DNA of 64,000 bases from Sphingobacterium sp. R2 (GTDB lineage: Bacteria > Bacteroidota > Bacteroidia > Sphingobacteriales > Sphingobacteriaceae): positions 620,001 to 684,000 of the forward strand of contig NZ_CP142884.1 of assembly GCF_040760075.1 (NCBI RefSeq), in the 5' to 3' direction. Each line of letters starts with the position of its first letter. Position 1 is the first letter of the stretch. Both the position numbers and the translations under genes were made by a program. The notes beneath the pieces are model-generated. The model had not been told where the DNA came from and searched no databases. It saw only the letters and a list, made by a program, of their open reading frames with translations. Shown here in pieces: positions 8,550-17,098 of the stretch.

Positions 8550-9920
8550 TTATATATGCGTTTGCTGTTTGGCCCTAAAATAGCGCAACTCGATCATGTC
8601 ATTTGGCATAGCCTGCGTATTCCAATGCTCATGAATGACCAAGGCAGCTCCTAGTGCCGTAGCCTGTGCCATTGACGCTCCAAAAACCTCACTATTTGGA
8701 AAAGCTTGGGCCAATAGCGTCATGTATATTATATTTTTACTAAATCCGCCATCAACGAATATGCGTTGAACACCGTTGTTCTGTAACACCAAAGAGGTTG
8801 CTTTGATCTGTGCTTTTACCAAATGCATCATAAAAACATGATAAGCTTCGGTATAATCATTAAAATGGCTCAAATCAATGGATGAAAAAGCCGACAGCTC
8901 ATCCGATATATCTAACGCTTGATATTTTTCTATAATATTCCATTGCAGCCCAATTTGCTTGAACTTGCCCGTTGAAACCTGAAAGAAATTTGCAATACGT
9001 TTGACTTGTTCTTCATGTTCATAACCCGCAAATAGGCGTGATGCTTTAACTGGTTTACCGGTGTAAGTCATATATTGTAAGCAGTCTTCATGCAGCTCTT
9101 CTTTAGTCAACGGTTGTTCGTTAAATGGGTTGAATGAAATGCACCAGGTACCCGTTGAAATCAACACAAAAGGTTCATGAAAATTCAACAAGTATGGGAT
9201 GAGAGCTGAAGAACTATCATGCAGCCCACTACCTACAAGATAACCACTGCCAGGAAATGTTGCCCTGAACAATTGGTCACCCTGCACAATAGGTGCCATT
9301 TTTTGAATAATGCCTGTATCAAGCACCCACTGATGGTAATTATTTTGGTTAAAATCCCAAAGTGCGGTATGACAGCCTATACTTGTCATATCAGAATATG
9401 CTTGGCCTGAAATCAAATAACTCAGGTATTGCGGAAGATGCAATGCCCATTTCACCTCCTTATATATTGCCGGCTTTAATTTAAATATACGATAGATCTG
9501 CAATCCAGAATTTAGACTTCCCAAACTCGGAGACGAGGTTTCCAACGCTAAGGTATCTTTTCCGCCATACTGTGCATAAAAAGAATCCAACAATTTCTTT
9601 GGATATTCTTTCAAATAGTTATATAGTGGCGTTAAAGGCCGACCATCTTTATCAATATAGACGAAACTTGCGCCATAGGACGTAAAATTAATCGCTTTAA
9701 TTTCAAACTCGCCTTTTCGAAATACCTCGTGCAAGGAATCGAAAACGGACAAACGTAAACTCTCCAGGTTTTCGCAACTATCACCATCTTCATCAGTAGT
9801 TTCTAAAAAACGGGCAGACCTTTCGAAAACAATCTGATACTGCTCATTAAAGAGAAATAACTTTTTGTTGGTCTTTCCAACGTCGAATATGGCGACTACT
9901 GGTATTGGTTTTCCCCTCAT
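8550..9920 (-). CDS. FGGY-family L-rhamnulokinase
   Basis: A cytoplasmic sugar kinase of about 456 residues that by context phosphorylates L-rhamnulose at O-1 with ATP. The N-terminal FGGY phosphate loop reads AIFDVGKTNKK. The C-terminal domain has the ATP-binding region (FVDGGFSKN and GAALGAALV-type Gly/Ala segments near the end). I prefer the ATG at 9920, which follows an AGGGAAAAGGA stretch and lies 13 bases after the rhaI stop. The longer frame to 10001 would overlap rhaI by 68 bases and add a 27-residue tail absent from the family. It is the last gene of rhaT-rhaEW-rhaI-kinase. Sequence alone does not separate rhamnulokinase from fuculokinase; the neighbouring rhaI and aldolase decide the call. 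Confidence 0.82.
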   Translation of the reverse strand: MRGKPIPVVAIFDVGKTNKKLFLFNEQYQIVFERSARFLETTDEDGDSCENLESLRLSVFDSLHEVFRKGEFEIKAINFTSYGASFVYIDKDGRPLTPLYNYLKEYPKKLLDSFYAQYGGKDTLALETSSPSLGSLNSGLQIYRIFKLKPAIYKEVKWALHLPQYLSYLISGQAYSDMTSIGCHTALWDFNQNNYHQWVLDTGIIQKMAPIVQGDQLFRATFPGSGYLVGSGLHDSSSALIPYLLNFHEPFVLISTGTWCISFNPFNEQPLTKEELHEDCLQYMTYTGKPVKASRLFAGYEHEEQVKRIANFFQVSTGKFKQIGLQWNIIEKYQALDISDELSAFSSIDLSHFNDYTEAYHVFMMHLVKAQIKATSLVLQNNGVQRIFVDGGFSKNIIYMTLLAQAFPNSEVFGASMAQATALGAALVIHEHWNTQAMPNDMIELRYFRAKQQTHI

Positions 9921-9933
9921 TCCTTTTCCCTCG

Positions 9934-11208
9934 TTACAAACCGGTAGCGACGGAGTTCTTTCCGCGTTCTTCGATAAGTTTGGCCCGTAAATTTTCTTCA
10001 TTAAATAATTGAACGGGATTCAGCGCCGCTCCACTTCTACGTCTTGCTTCTGCAACAAGCGGTCTGACATCGGTACGGAATGCATCCTGCAGGATTTCCT
10101 GTGCCTTCACGATATCGTTTGCTTGCTGCGCCTGTTTCAATGCCTTTCGATCGACCAACAATGCTTGAGCATAAGCAATCTTAATGGCCTCCACTGACTG
10201 TAAAAGGTCTACCAGTGGATCTTTCAGATTATGCGAGGCATCAATCATCCAGCCCAATCCGCTGGCATGATCAATACCTTTCACATCCATACCATCGATC
10301 AGTTCATTAAAGATCAAGAACAGTTGATATGGCTTGATACTACCTGCTGTCAGGTCATCATCTGCATACTTACTATCATTAAAATGGAATCCACCTAATT
10401 TGCCTTCCATCAACAATAAAGAGACAATTTGTTCAATGTTTGCATTTGGCAGATGGTGTCCCAAATCAACCAGTGTATATGCTTTGGGACCTAACTTATT
10501 GGCCAACAGCAGAGATTGCCCCCAATCGCCAATCGTCATGGAGTAGAAATGGGGTTCAAATGCTTTGTACTCAACAAAAAGTTTCCAGTCTTCGGGTAGA
10601 TGTTTATATATTTCTTGTAGGCTTGATAAGGTATTTTGAAAAGCCTCTCTAAAATTCAATTGTCCTGGGAAAGATGATCCGTCAGCCAACCAAACTGTTA
10701 AGGCTTTAGAACCGACCGCTTTACCATAATTGATAACTTCGATGTTATGATCTACTGCTTGCTGACGAACGCTTGGATCGACATGATGTAATGAACCAAA
10801 TTTATAACTATGCTCCTGACCTGATTGATCTTGAAATGTATTGGAATTCACCGCGTCAAATGCAATGCCGAGTTTAGATGCCAATGATTTGATTTTTTCT
10901 GCATCCGAAGGGATATCCCAAGGTATATGTAAGGAAATAGCACCGCTTGATTTGTTGAGCGCGTGTAATAAGCCTACATCCTCTAACTTTTGTTCCAACG
11001 TTCCGGGCTCACCCGCTCCGGAAAACCGTCCAAATCGAGTACCACCTGTTCCTAATGCCCAGCTTGGGATGGCAATTTGAAATTTCTGGAGTTTGTCCAA
11101 GATTTCCGCTGTGTCTGAAATATTTGCCGATACGTAGTCAAAAGCTCGTGTATGTTTCTCCGCTAATTGGTTATTGTGCTGATCTATAATTTGTTTATCA
11201 AGAATCAT
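9934..11208 (-). CDS. rhaI: L-rhamnose isomerase (RhaI type)
   Basis: A 424-residue metal-dependent isomerase that converts L-rhamnose to L-rhamnulose in the cytoplasm. It belongs to the Pseudomonas stutzeri/Gram-positive RhaI branch rather than the E. coli RhaA branch. It has the TIM-barrel signatures GTGGTRFGRF near residue 53 and metal-site segments FVEYKAFEPHFYS, LVDLGHH and GFHFNDSKYADDD, with Glu, Asp and His ligands in the expected order. The length is as expected and the start ATG at 11208 is unambiguous. It follows rhaEW after 84 bases that contain a perfect 13-bp inverted repeat, which may tune expression of the distal half of the operon. It is followed by the kinase with a 13-base gap. 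Confidence 0.92.
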   Translation of the reverse strand: MILDKQIIDQHNNQLAEKHTRAFDYVSANISDTAEILDKLQKFQIAIPSWALGTGGTRFGRFSGAGEPGTLEQKLEDVGLLHALNKSSGAISLHIPWDIPSDAEKIKSLASKLGIAFDAVNSNTFQDQSGQEHSYKFGSLHHVDPSVRQQAVDHNIEVINYGKAVGSKALTVWLADGSSFPGQLNFREAFQNTLSSLQEIYKHLPEDWKLFVEYKAFEPHFYSMTIGDWGQSLLLANKLGPKAYTLVDLGHHLPNANIEQIVSLLLMEGKLGGFHFNDSKYADDDLTAGSIKPYQLFLIFNELIDGMDVKGIDHASGLGWMIDASHNLKDPLVDLLQSVEAIKIAYAQALLVDRKALKQAQQANDIVKAQEILQDAFRTDVRPLVAEARRRSGAALNPVQLFNEENLRAKLIEERGKNSVATGL

Positions 11209-11234
11209 AATATTATTGGTTATCGTCTAAAAAT

Positions 11235-11284
11235 TCTTTAGGTGTCGCCTTAATTTTTCCCTTTCTAAACACGACACCTAAAGA
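11235..11284 (-). promoter_or_regulatory. Intercistronic 13-bp stem-loop between rhaEW and rhaI
   Basis: TCTTTAGGTGTCG (11235-11247) and CGACACCTAAAGA (11272-11284) are perfect complementary arms around a 24-base loop, filling most of the gap. In the minus-strand mRNA the stem is followed by ATTTTTAG, then the rhaI start. It could be a partial terminator, a processing or stability element, or an operator. The long loop makes a simple terminator less likely. Confidence 0.45.
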
Positions 11285-11292
11285 TATAAAAA

Positions 11293-13401
11293 TTAGCGTA
11301 CAAACGCCATTGCAACGCCTCCGTCAACGTTTAACACATTTCCAGTAGACTTGCTCAACAGTCCGCCCACAAAGGCGAAACAAGCGTTCGCAATATCCTC
11401 CGGAAGAATGATCTGATTCAATAAAGTTCGCTTTGCATAATAGGCTGGCAATTCGGCTACCGTGATACCATAAGCCTTAGCACGACCTTCGGCCCATCCG
11501 CCGGCCCAGATATTACTGTCTGAAATAACGGCGTCCGGGTTAACCACGTTCACGCGTACGCCTGCCGGACCTAATTCTGCTGCACATAAACGGCTTAAAT
11601 GCAATTGTGCCGCTTTTGCACTTCCGTATCCTGTATTGTTTGGACCACTGACCAAGGCATTTTTACTGACGATATTGATGATATCACCGCCGATTGCTTG
11701 GCCTTTTAATAATGAAGTCACTCCTTGAGTAACAAGGAATTGACCTTTTACCAGTACATTATATAACAAGTCCCAATCGTTCTCCGTATGATCTTCGATT
11801 GTTTTCGAAATCGATAATCCGGCGTTGTTGACCACAATATCAATACCACCAAATGCTAGCGTAGCATCTTTCAAAGCATCTTTGATCGAATTCGCATTGG
11901 TTACGTCGAGGCTCGTAGCGATGACTGCATCTTTTCCAAACTCGGCTACAAACTCGGCTTTGCTTGACTCCAAACGTTCTGTGTTGATATCATTTAACAC
12001 GATAACAGCCCCCTCTTGTGCCATCTTTTTTGCAATCGCTTTACCGATACCACCCCCACTTCCAGTGACCAAAGCAATTTTCCCTGACAGAGCTTTTGGC
12101 TTTGGCATACGCTGAAGCTTGGCTTCTTCCAATAACCAATATTCAATATCGAATGCTTCCTGACGGGGCAAAGCGGTGTACTCACTCACTGCTTCTGCTC
12201 CTTTCATAACATTGATTGCATTGGTATAGAACTCTGCTGCTACGCGTGCTGTCTGTTTGTCTTTCGCAAATGCGAACATTCCTACTCCAGGGTAGAGAAC
12301 AATTACCGGATTTTTATCCCGCACTGCCGGGCTATTTTCATGTTTGCAGCTTTCATAATATTGCGCGTACATCTCACGGTATTCGTCAAATAAGGGCGTT
12401 AAATTTGCTTTTAACTCCTCCACGTTGTCTAAATCTTGTGATTTATCCAAATTCAATACCAATGGCTGAATTTTCGTTCTTAAAAAGTGATCCGGACAGC
12501 TGGTACCAAGCGGAGCCAAACGTTCTAAATCATTTGAATTGATAAATTCCAATACGCGCTCATCATCTGTAAAATGCCCGATCATGTGGCGCTCACTGGA
12601 ACAAAAACCTCTTAAAACAGGAGCGAGCTTGGCTGCTTGTGCATTTCTTTCTTCCTTGTTGAGACTAGTTACTTGCTGCCCCCCGAATACAGGCGCTTTT
12701 TTACCATAGTTTTGCTCAAGATATTCCGCACAAGCTTCGATGACGTCCAAGGAATTGATATAACAGTCATAAGCCGTATCTCCCCAAGTAAATAAGCCAT
12801 GTGAGCCCAACATAATACCGCGGATACCTGGGTTTTCTTCTAAACATGCACGCAACTGCAAACCTAAGTCAAACCCTGGGCGTTGCCACTCCACCCATCC
12901 TATCGTTCCATTAAACAATTCTTGGGTTATTTTCTTTCCATCTTTCGCCGCTGCAATCGCAATTGCAGCGTCTGGATGGAGGTGATCTATATGTTTAAAC
13001 GGCAGAAACCCATGTAAAGGTGTATCGATAGAAGGTGCTTTTGATGCTAAATCGTAGATACAATGGTTAAATAACTCAACCATTTCATCTTCATGTTCAA
13101 GACCACGATAGACATTTTCCAAATTGCGAAGACGTTGTAAATAAAGCGCTGCAAGACCTGACTTTTTCAACGTTCCGATATCTCCACCAGACCCTTTAAT
13201 CCACATCACCTCTACTTCTTCTCCCGTCAAGGGATCTTTTTCCACTACTTTACAAGATGTATTCCCGCCACCATAATTTGTGATTCTTAAATCTGCACCT
13301 AGAATATTTGAACGATATAATAACAAAGCTACTTCATCACCCCTTAGTGCCTGAGCTTTCTCATCGTCCCATAAATAATTGACATGTTTGTACGTTTTCA
13401 C
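11293..13401 (-). CDS. rhaEW: Bifunctional L-rhamnulose-1-phosphate aldolase / lactaldehyde dehydrogenase
   Basis: A 702-residue fusion that would split L-rhamnulose-1-phosphate into DHAP and L-lactaldehyde, then oxidise the aldehyde to L-lactate. Residues about 1-400 are a class II aldolase/adducin domain (HGFLPFKHIDHLHPDA with zinc-ligand histidines, GSHGLFTWG). Residues about 435-702 are a short-chain dehydrogenase with VTGSGGGIGKA and the catalytic YGSAK. This is the architecture of Bacillus subtilis YuxG/RhaEW and of the family TIGR02632. The start is GTG at 13401. The upstream frame closes quickly and no ATG fits, while the N-terminus YKHVNYLWDD is family-typical. It is 18 bases from rhaT. 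The fusion means that lactate, not propanediol, is the expected product. Confidence 0.92.
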   Translation of the reverse strand: MKTYKHVNYLWDDEKAQALRGDEVALLLYRSNILGADLRITNYGGGNTSCKVVEKDPLTGEEVEVMWIKGSGGDIGTLKKSGLAALYLQRLRNLENVYRGLEHEDEMVELFNHCIYDLASKAPSIDTPLHGFLPFKHIDHLHPDAAIAIAAAKDGKKITQELFNGTIGWVEWQRPGFDLGLQLRACLEENPGIRGIMLGSHGLFTWGDTAYDCYINSLDVIEACAEYLEQNYGKKAPVFGGQQVTSLNKEERNAQAAKLAPVLRGFCSSERHMIGHFTDDERVLEFINSNDLERLAPLGTSCPDHFLRTKIQPLVLNLDKSQDLDNVEELKANLTPLFDEYREMYAQYYESCKHENSPAVRDKNPVIVLYPGVGMFAFAKDKQTARVAAEFYTNAINVMKGAEAVSEYTALPRQEAFDIEYWLLEEAKLQRMPKPKALSGKIALVTGSGGGIGKAIAKKMAQEGAVIVLNDINTERLESSKAEFVAEFGKDAVIATSLDVTNANSIKDALKDATLAFGGIDIVVNNAGLSISKTIEDHTENDWDLLYNVLVKGQFLVTQGVTSLLKGQAIGGDIINIVSKNALVSGPNNTGYGSAKAAQLHLSRLCAAELGPAGVRVNVVNPDAVISDSNIWAGGWAEGRAKAYGITVAELPAYYAKRTLLNQIILPEDIANACFAFVGGLLSKSTGNVLNVDGGVAMAFVR

Positions 13402-13419
13402 TGCTTCTATATTTAAATA

Positions 13420-14496
13420 TTAATTTTCTAATGTCTTCGCAAACCCTACAATGCAAATAGAGATGATAATGGTTAGAATTCCTCCTATGATTGAACGATA
13501 CGTCGAACGATCGACACCTTTCCATTCCTTGAGCACTACGCCCCATGCATTGGAAATAAGAATGATAAAGGCCATGTGTAGGATCCAAGAGCTAGCGCCG
13601 TTTCCAAGACGGCTTTCTCCCATACCGTAAAAGAAAAACTGTAAATACCAGGTGGTTCCTGCTAAAGCACATAAAAGGAAATTCTTTCCTATCGGTGCTT
13701 TTGATTTCGTATAGTCCGAAAACGTTTTGTTTTTAATCAACAAATAAAGGCACCATAGGAAGTTTGTTGTAAACCCGCCCCAAAGTATCACAATGTAGGT
13801 GACATTATTCTGGTAAAGAAATTCGCCTTGGTTTGGATTAACAGACTTCCATAATGTATTTGCCACATCGGCCATAGGTTTTCCGGCTTCAATACCGAAA
13901 TTGAAACAAGCACTTAGTATCCCTGAAACAATAGCTACTACAATTCCTAAACCAAAATTATAATCGGATTTGCTCGCTGTGGATAGGGAGGTTATATGTT
14001 TCTCTTTAGAAACACCTGCCTTACCACATAGATATACACCAAGCACACAGACTAAAAGACCAAGGAGAATACAAATACCGGATTGGGTTGTAAAAAAATA
14101 ATCTATGCCATGCTTGCCTTCTGCTTTATTAAAAAAATAATAAATGCTGGGCATTAAAGAACCAAACACCATACTCAGGCCCAAAATAATACTGCTACCC
14201 AAAGATACTCCAAGATAGCGTACACCAAGACCATAAGTTAAACCGCCGATGCCCCAAAGCAAACCAAACAAAAATGTGTAACCTAATATCGTGTTATTCG
14301 CACTTTTAATAATCTCAATAAAATTGGGTATCGTCAACATTGCCGCTATGGGCGGAACAATAATCCACGAAAAAAGTCCGCCTAGAATCCACATGGATTC
14401 CCAGGACCATCCTTTTACTTTCTTGTACGGCACATAAAAACTTCCAGAAGCGAATCCGCCTATGAAATGAAATATAACTCCGAAAACTGCATTCAT
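13420..14496 (-). CDS. rhaT: L-rhamnose/proton symporter RhaT
   Basis: A 358-residue inner-membrane permease with about ten hydrophobic helices. It belongs to the RhaT branch of the drug/metabolite transporter superfamily. Recognisable family segments are the N-terminal FHFIGGFASGSFYVPYKKVK, then WESMWILGGLFSW and GLLWGIGGLTYGLGVRYLG. It imports free L-rhamnose released by the rhamnosidases of the window. It is the promoter-proximal gene of the four-gene rhamnose operon. A strong terminator (14597-14631) isolates this operon from the large operon on its right, so its promoter should lie in about 14497-14596. No AraC-type rhamnose regulator is adjacent. Confidence 0.93.
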   Translation of the reverse strand: MNAVFGVIFHFIGGFASGSFYVPYKKVKGWSWESMWILGGLFSWIIVPPIAAMLTIPNFIEIIKSANNTILGYTFLFGLLWGIGGLTYGLGVRYLGVSLGSSIILGLSMVFGSLMPSIYYFFNKAEGKHGIDYFFTTQSGICILLGLLVCVLGVYLCGKAGVSKEKHITSLSTASKSDYNFGLGIVVAIVSGILSACFNFGIEAGKPMADVANTLWKSVNPNQGEFLYQNNVTYIVILWGGFTTNFLWCLYLLIKNKTFSDYTKSKAPIGKNFLLCALAGTTWYLQFFFYGMGESRLGNGASSWILHMAFIILISNAWGVVLKEWKGVDRSTYRSIIGGILTIIISICIVGFAKTLEN

Positions 14497-14596
14497 ATAA
14501 ACGTTATTTAGGTTCTTAGCAACTAAGATAATTCTTTGGTTTTTCAGAACTGTTATGCACTGTTATGAACGACCCGATTTTGTATAAAAAAAAACA

Positions 14597-14631
14597 AAAG
14601 GGGCTATCCGATCTTCTTGGATAGCCCCTTT
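14597..14631 (-). terminator. Strong intrinsic terminator of the large CoA-transferase/rhamnosidase operon
   Basis: AAAGGGGCTATCC (14597-14609) pairs over 13 bases without mismatch with GGATAGCCCCTTT (14619-14631) around a 9-base loop. On the minus strand it is followed by TTTTGTTTTTTTTT. It is the clearest terminator in the window. It marks the 3' end of the transcript that includes the DUF5703 gene and the upstream limit of the rhaT operon. Confidence 0.9.
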
Positions 14632-14767
14632 ATTAATATTTTAGACATCGCGTGTATTGACCTAGGAGTCAAGGAATCAAACGTCTATTTTCTTATTTTT
14701 CAGCGCTCGATTTAATGGTTACAATGGGTTAATACGCGATGTTGTTTCGCTAACAATTTCGAAGCGG

Positions 14768-17092
14768 CTATTGCAATAGGTTGACAATTGCCGCTTCTCT
14801 TTCTTTTGGAAAAACTTTTAGCTCCAATAATTTACCGTCCTTTAATCTTCCTTCAACGGTAGTCTGCCCCGGCGCATGTAGTTTAAAATCCACATTCCAA
14901 TCTTTGGGCCAAGCTGGAAAAAGATAAATTTTATCATCTGTTACCTGCAAAAGCATTTCCTGCAAGCCGATCATGCCCGAACCACCCCAGTTATGATCCG
15001 GAACCCAATCAAACCCTGGCCCCCAAAAGGTGGGGAATCGCCGTTCGGCATTTTTTAGTTTCGAGAGGGTCAGTTGCTTCGCTTCGTCGGTCAACCCAAG
15101 GCGTGCAGCAAAGATATTATGCTGCTTCCAGCCAACATGGCTTTTGAATTTAAGCACATCGGGATCATAGGTGTACGTATTGAGGGCAATATCGATATCT
15201 GCTTTACCGATACCATAAATTCCCCAAGGATATACAGGATATAGCTGCGGGGATTCGGTATTGTTGATCCGGGCCCATAGCTGCGCTGGAGCCAGCATTT
15301 TTTTGCCCCCGAGTTCACGCTGTGGCAAAGGGGGGATTCTAGTCAAAAACCCCTGAAAATAAGCTCGTGAATCAGCATGAATATACCCCTTGGGCAATGC
15401 CAGCAATCCTTTGGTTACCTGCTGTAAAGCAGCAATTGTACTTGCCGAATTATAGGCCATTTTATAGGTTTCCGCAGAAGAACCCGGATACAAGACAAGA
15501 TGACCTGCATCGTCCAATACCTTGCTACCCCTTTGCCGAGCCCGGTATTGATAATGTTCGTCAAAAAAGCGTAGGCAGCTCTCGATTAGTGGTATATAAG
15601 CCCGAATATCGGATTTATTGTAACGTTCGGTTTCCAGCATCATCATGCAGAACTCCAGTACGGTATCCCACTCATATTCCAACCAAGCATTATATTCTAG
15701 GCCCTTATCGAAATCTTTTGGCCGTTTCCAATTGTATTCTGCTGGATTGGGTAAACCAAAATTTTCAATCTGCTCCGTAAAGCTTGCACCAGAATGTCCC
15801 CAATAAAATTTGGATCGCCATTCGGCGTTACTCAAAAGACGTTGGTAAAACTTAAATTGTGCCGGCATTAAATCAAAATCACCGCTCTTCAATAATGGCC
15901 AGTAGACCAAGCGCTGATTCTGTGCGGTATGGGTACCGCCTCCCCAGTTGCGGAAATCTGGTGTGAACGTAAACGTACTATCAATTGTGACAGGATCATA
16001 GGTGAATAAACCCCCGTTAAATTTTGTCGGATAATCCCCATAGGCATTACAAGCTAACATAAACCGAAACAACTGATAGTTTCGGCCAGCTTGCCACGCT
16101 TCATTATTGAGATCTTTTGAACCGGGATGAATAATAATATGACTTCTACCCCAAAAGGCTTTCCACCAGGATTCCGTCGCTCGTTTGAGGGATACAAAGG
16201 TAGGTTTGGGCGTAGCCAGATCCTCCAGTACTGCTTTCCAATGTTGCAGGTCTGCGTGTTGCCCTACATGCAAGGTCACTTGAAGCGCATGATTGGTCTT
16301 TGCCGCTTTACTTTTAAGTATCCAGGATTGGTAGGGTGTATTCATATAGGTCCCTGCACGCTGGCCAACGTATTCAAAATTCTCACCTTTTAAAAGACCT
16401 CCTGAAATCCGGCTTTTTAATGGATTGTATAACGAATCTTTAATAGTCGACAGACCTTGCTGGTCCACGACGATATCGAATGCTGTACTATCTTGATTTT
16501 GATGATAAAAAACAATTTTATTAGCCTCAACGCAAATTTGGTCTTTATGTGTGACAACGGGCTTTGGCGGTGCCCACTTCCAAGAATTCGCATTATTTTC
16601 CTTCTTCTTAGGAAACAGATCCTGAAAACGCCAGCTCTCGTAAGCTGCTTCCACCTTGATCTTCTGATTGGCACTTACTTCGAGATGTACATTGGGATTA
16701 AACACATCTACCCAAACCAGTACTTCGGCCTTGACGCCTCTGCTTTCGCCCTTCAAGACAATATGACCTTTATCCAACTGCAATTCCTGCTGGAATTTTC
16801 CTTCTGCAAAGGGGTTGGGATATAGATGGAGGCGGATGCGACCGAGCTTCAACAAAGTATTATTCTCGTCAAATGCACCTGTTTTCCCCAAGTACAAAAG
16901 TAATTCGCCATGCTCCACCCAAACGTTCAATCCAATATCTCCACCACCTACAGGCATGGATTCAGATGAATTCTTGCTTTGCCTGGACCAAGTTACATTG
17001 TAGTCCTTCCAGTTGAACTCTTGCGCCCAGGCTGGATTTAAGAAGGTTGCTACTAGGAATATAATGCCTATAATACGTTTTTCAATCATCAT
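14768..17092 (-). CDS. Secreted DUF5703-domain protein, GH95-like alpha/alpha-barrel architecture
   Basis: 774 residues with a signal peptide (IIFLVATFLNPAWAQ). The N-terminal beta-sandwich (about 25-280) matches DUF5703 signatures: WSRQSKNSSESMPVGGGDIG, LLLYLGKTGAFDENNTLLK and GRIRLHLYPNP. The rest resembles a six-hairpin alpha/alpha toroid (FNGGLFTYDP, SCLRFFDEHYQYRARQRG, VLYPGSSAETYK). A short C-terminal beta domain closes it. This overall plan is that of GH95 and its relatives, so I infer an inverting glycosidase acting on pectin. I know of no established activity for DUF5703 proteins, and the catalytic residues are not assignable by eye. It is the last gene of the big operon, 6 bases after the SASA esterase and upstream of the terminator. 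Confidence 0.75.
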   Translation of the reverse strand: MMIEKRIIGIIFLVATFLNPAWAQEFNWKDYNVTWSRQSKNSSESMPVGGGDIGLNVWVEHGELLLYLGKTGAFDENNTLLKLGRIRLHLYPNPFAEGKFQQELQLDKGHIVLKGESRGVKAEVLVWVDVFNPNVHLEVSANQKIKVEAAYESWRFQDLFPKKKENNANSWKWAPPKPVVTHKDQICVEANKIVFYHQNQDSTAFDIVVDQQGLSTIKDSLYNPLKSRISGGLLKGENFEYVGQRAGTYMNTPYQSWILKSKAAKTNHALQVTLHVGQHADLQHWKAVLEDLATPKPTFVSLKRATESWWKAFWGRSHIIIHPGSKDLNNEAWQAGRNYQLFRFMLACNAYGDYPTKFNGGLFTYDPVTIDSTFTFTPDFRNWGGGTHTAQNQRLVYWPLLKSGDFDLMPAQFKFYQRLLSNAEWRSKFYWGHSGASFTEQIENFGLPNPAEYNWKRPKDFDKGLEYNAWLEYEWDTVLEFCMMMLETERYNKSDIRAYIPLIESCLRFFDEHYQYRARQRGSKVLDDAGHLVLYPGSSAETYKMAYNSASTIAALQQVTKGLLALPKGYIHADSRAYFQGFLTRIPPLPQRELGGKKMLAPAQLWARINNTESPQLYPVYPWGIYGIGKADIDIALNTYTYDPDVLKFKSHVGWKQHNIFAARLGLTDEAKQLTLSKLKNAERRFPTFWGPGFDWVPDHNWGGSGMIGLQEMLLQVTDDKIYLFPAWPKDWNVDFKLHAPGQTTVEGRLKDGKLLELKVFPKEREAAIVNLLQ

Positions 17093-17098
17093 TTCTAT

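Noticed and set aside
14645..14742. 9-bp inverted repeat ACATCGCGT ... ACGCGATGT, 80 bases apart
   Set aside because: Too short and too far apart for a terminator; invertible-promoter flanks would usually be longer, and no recombinase is nearby.
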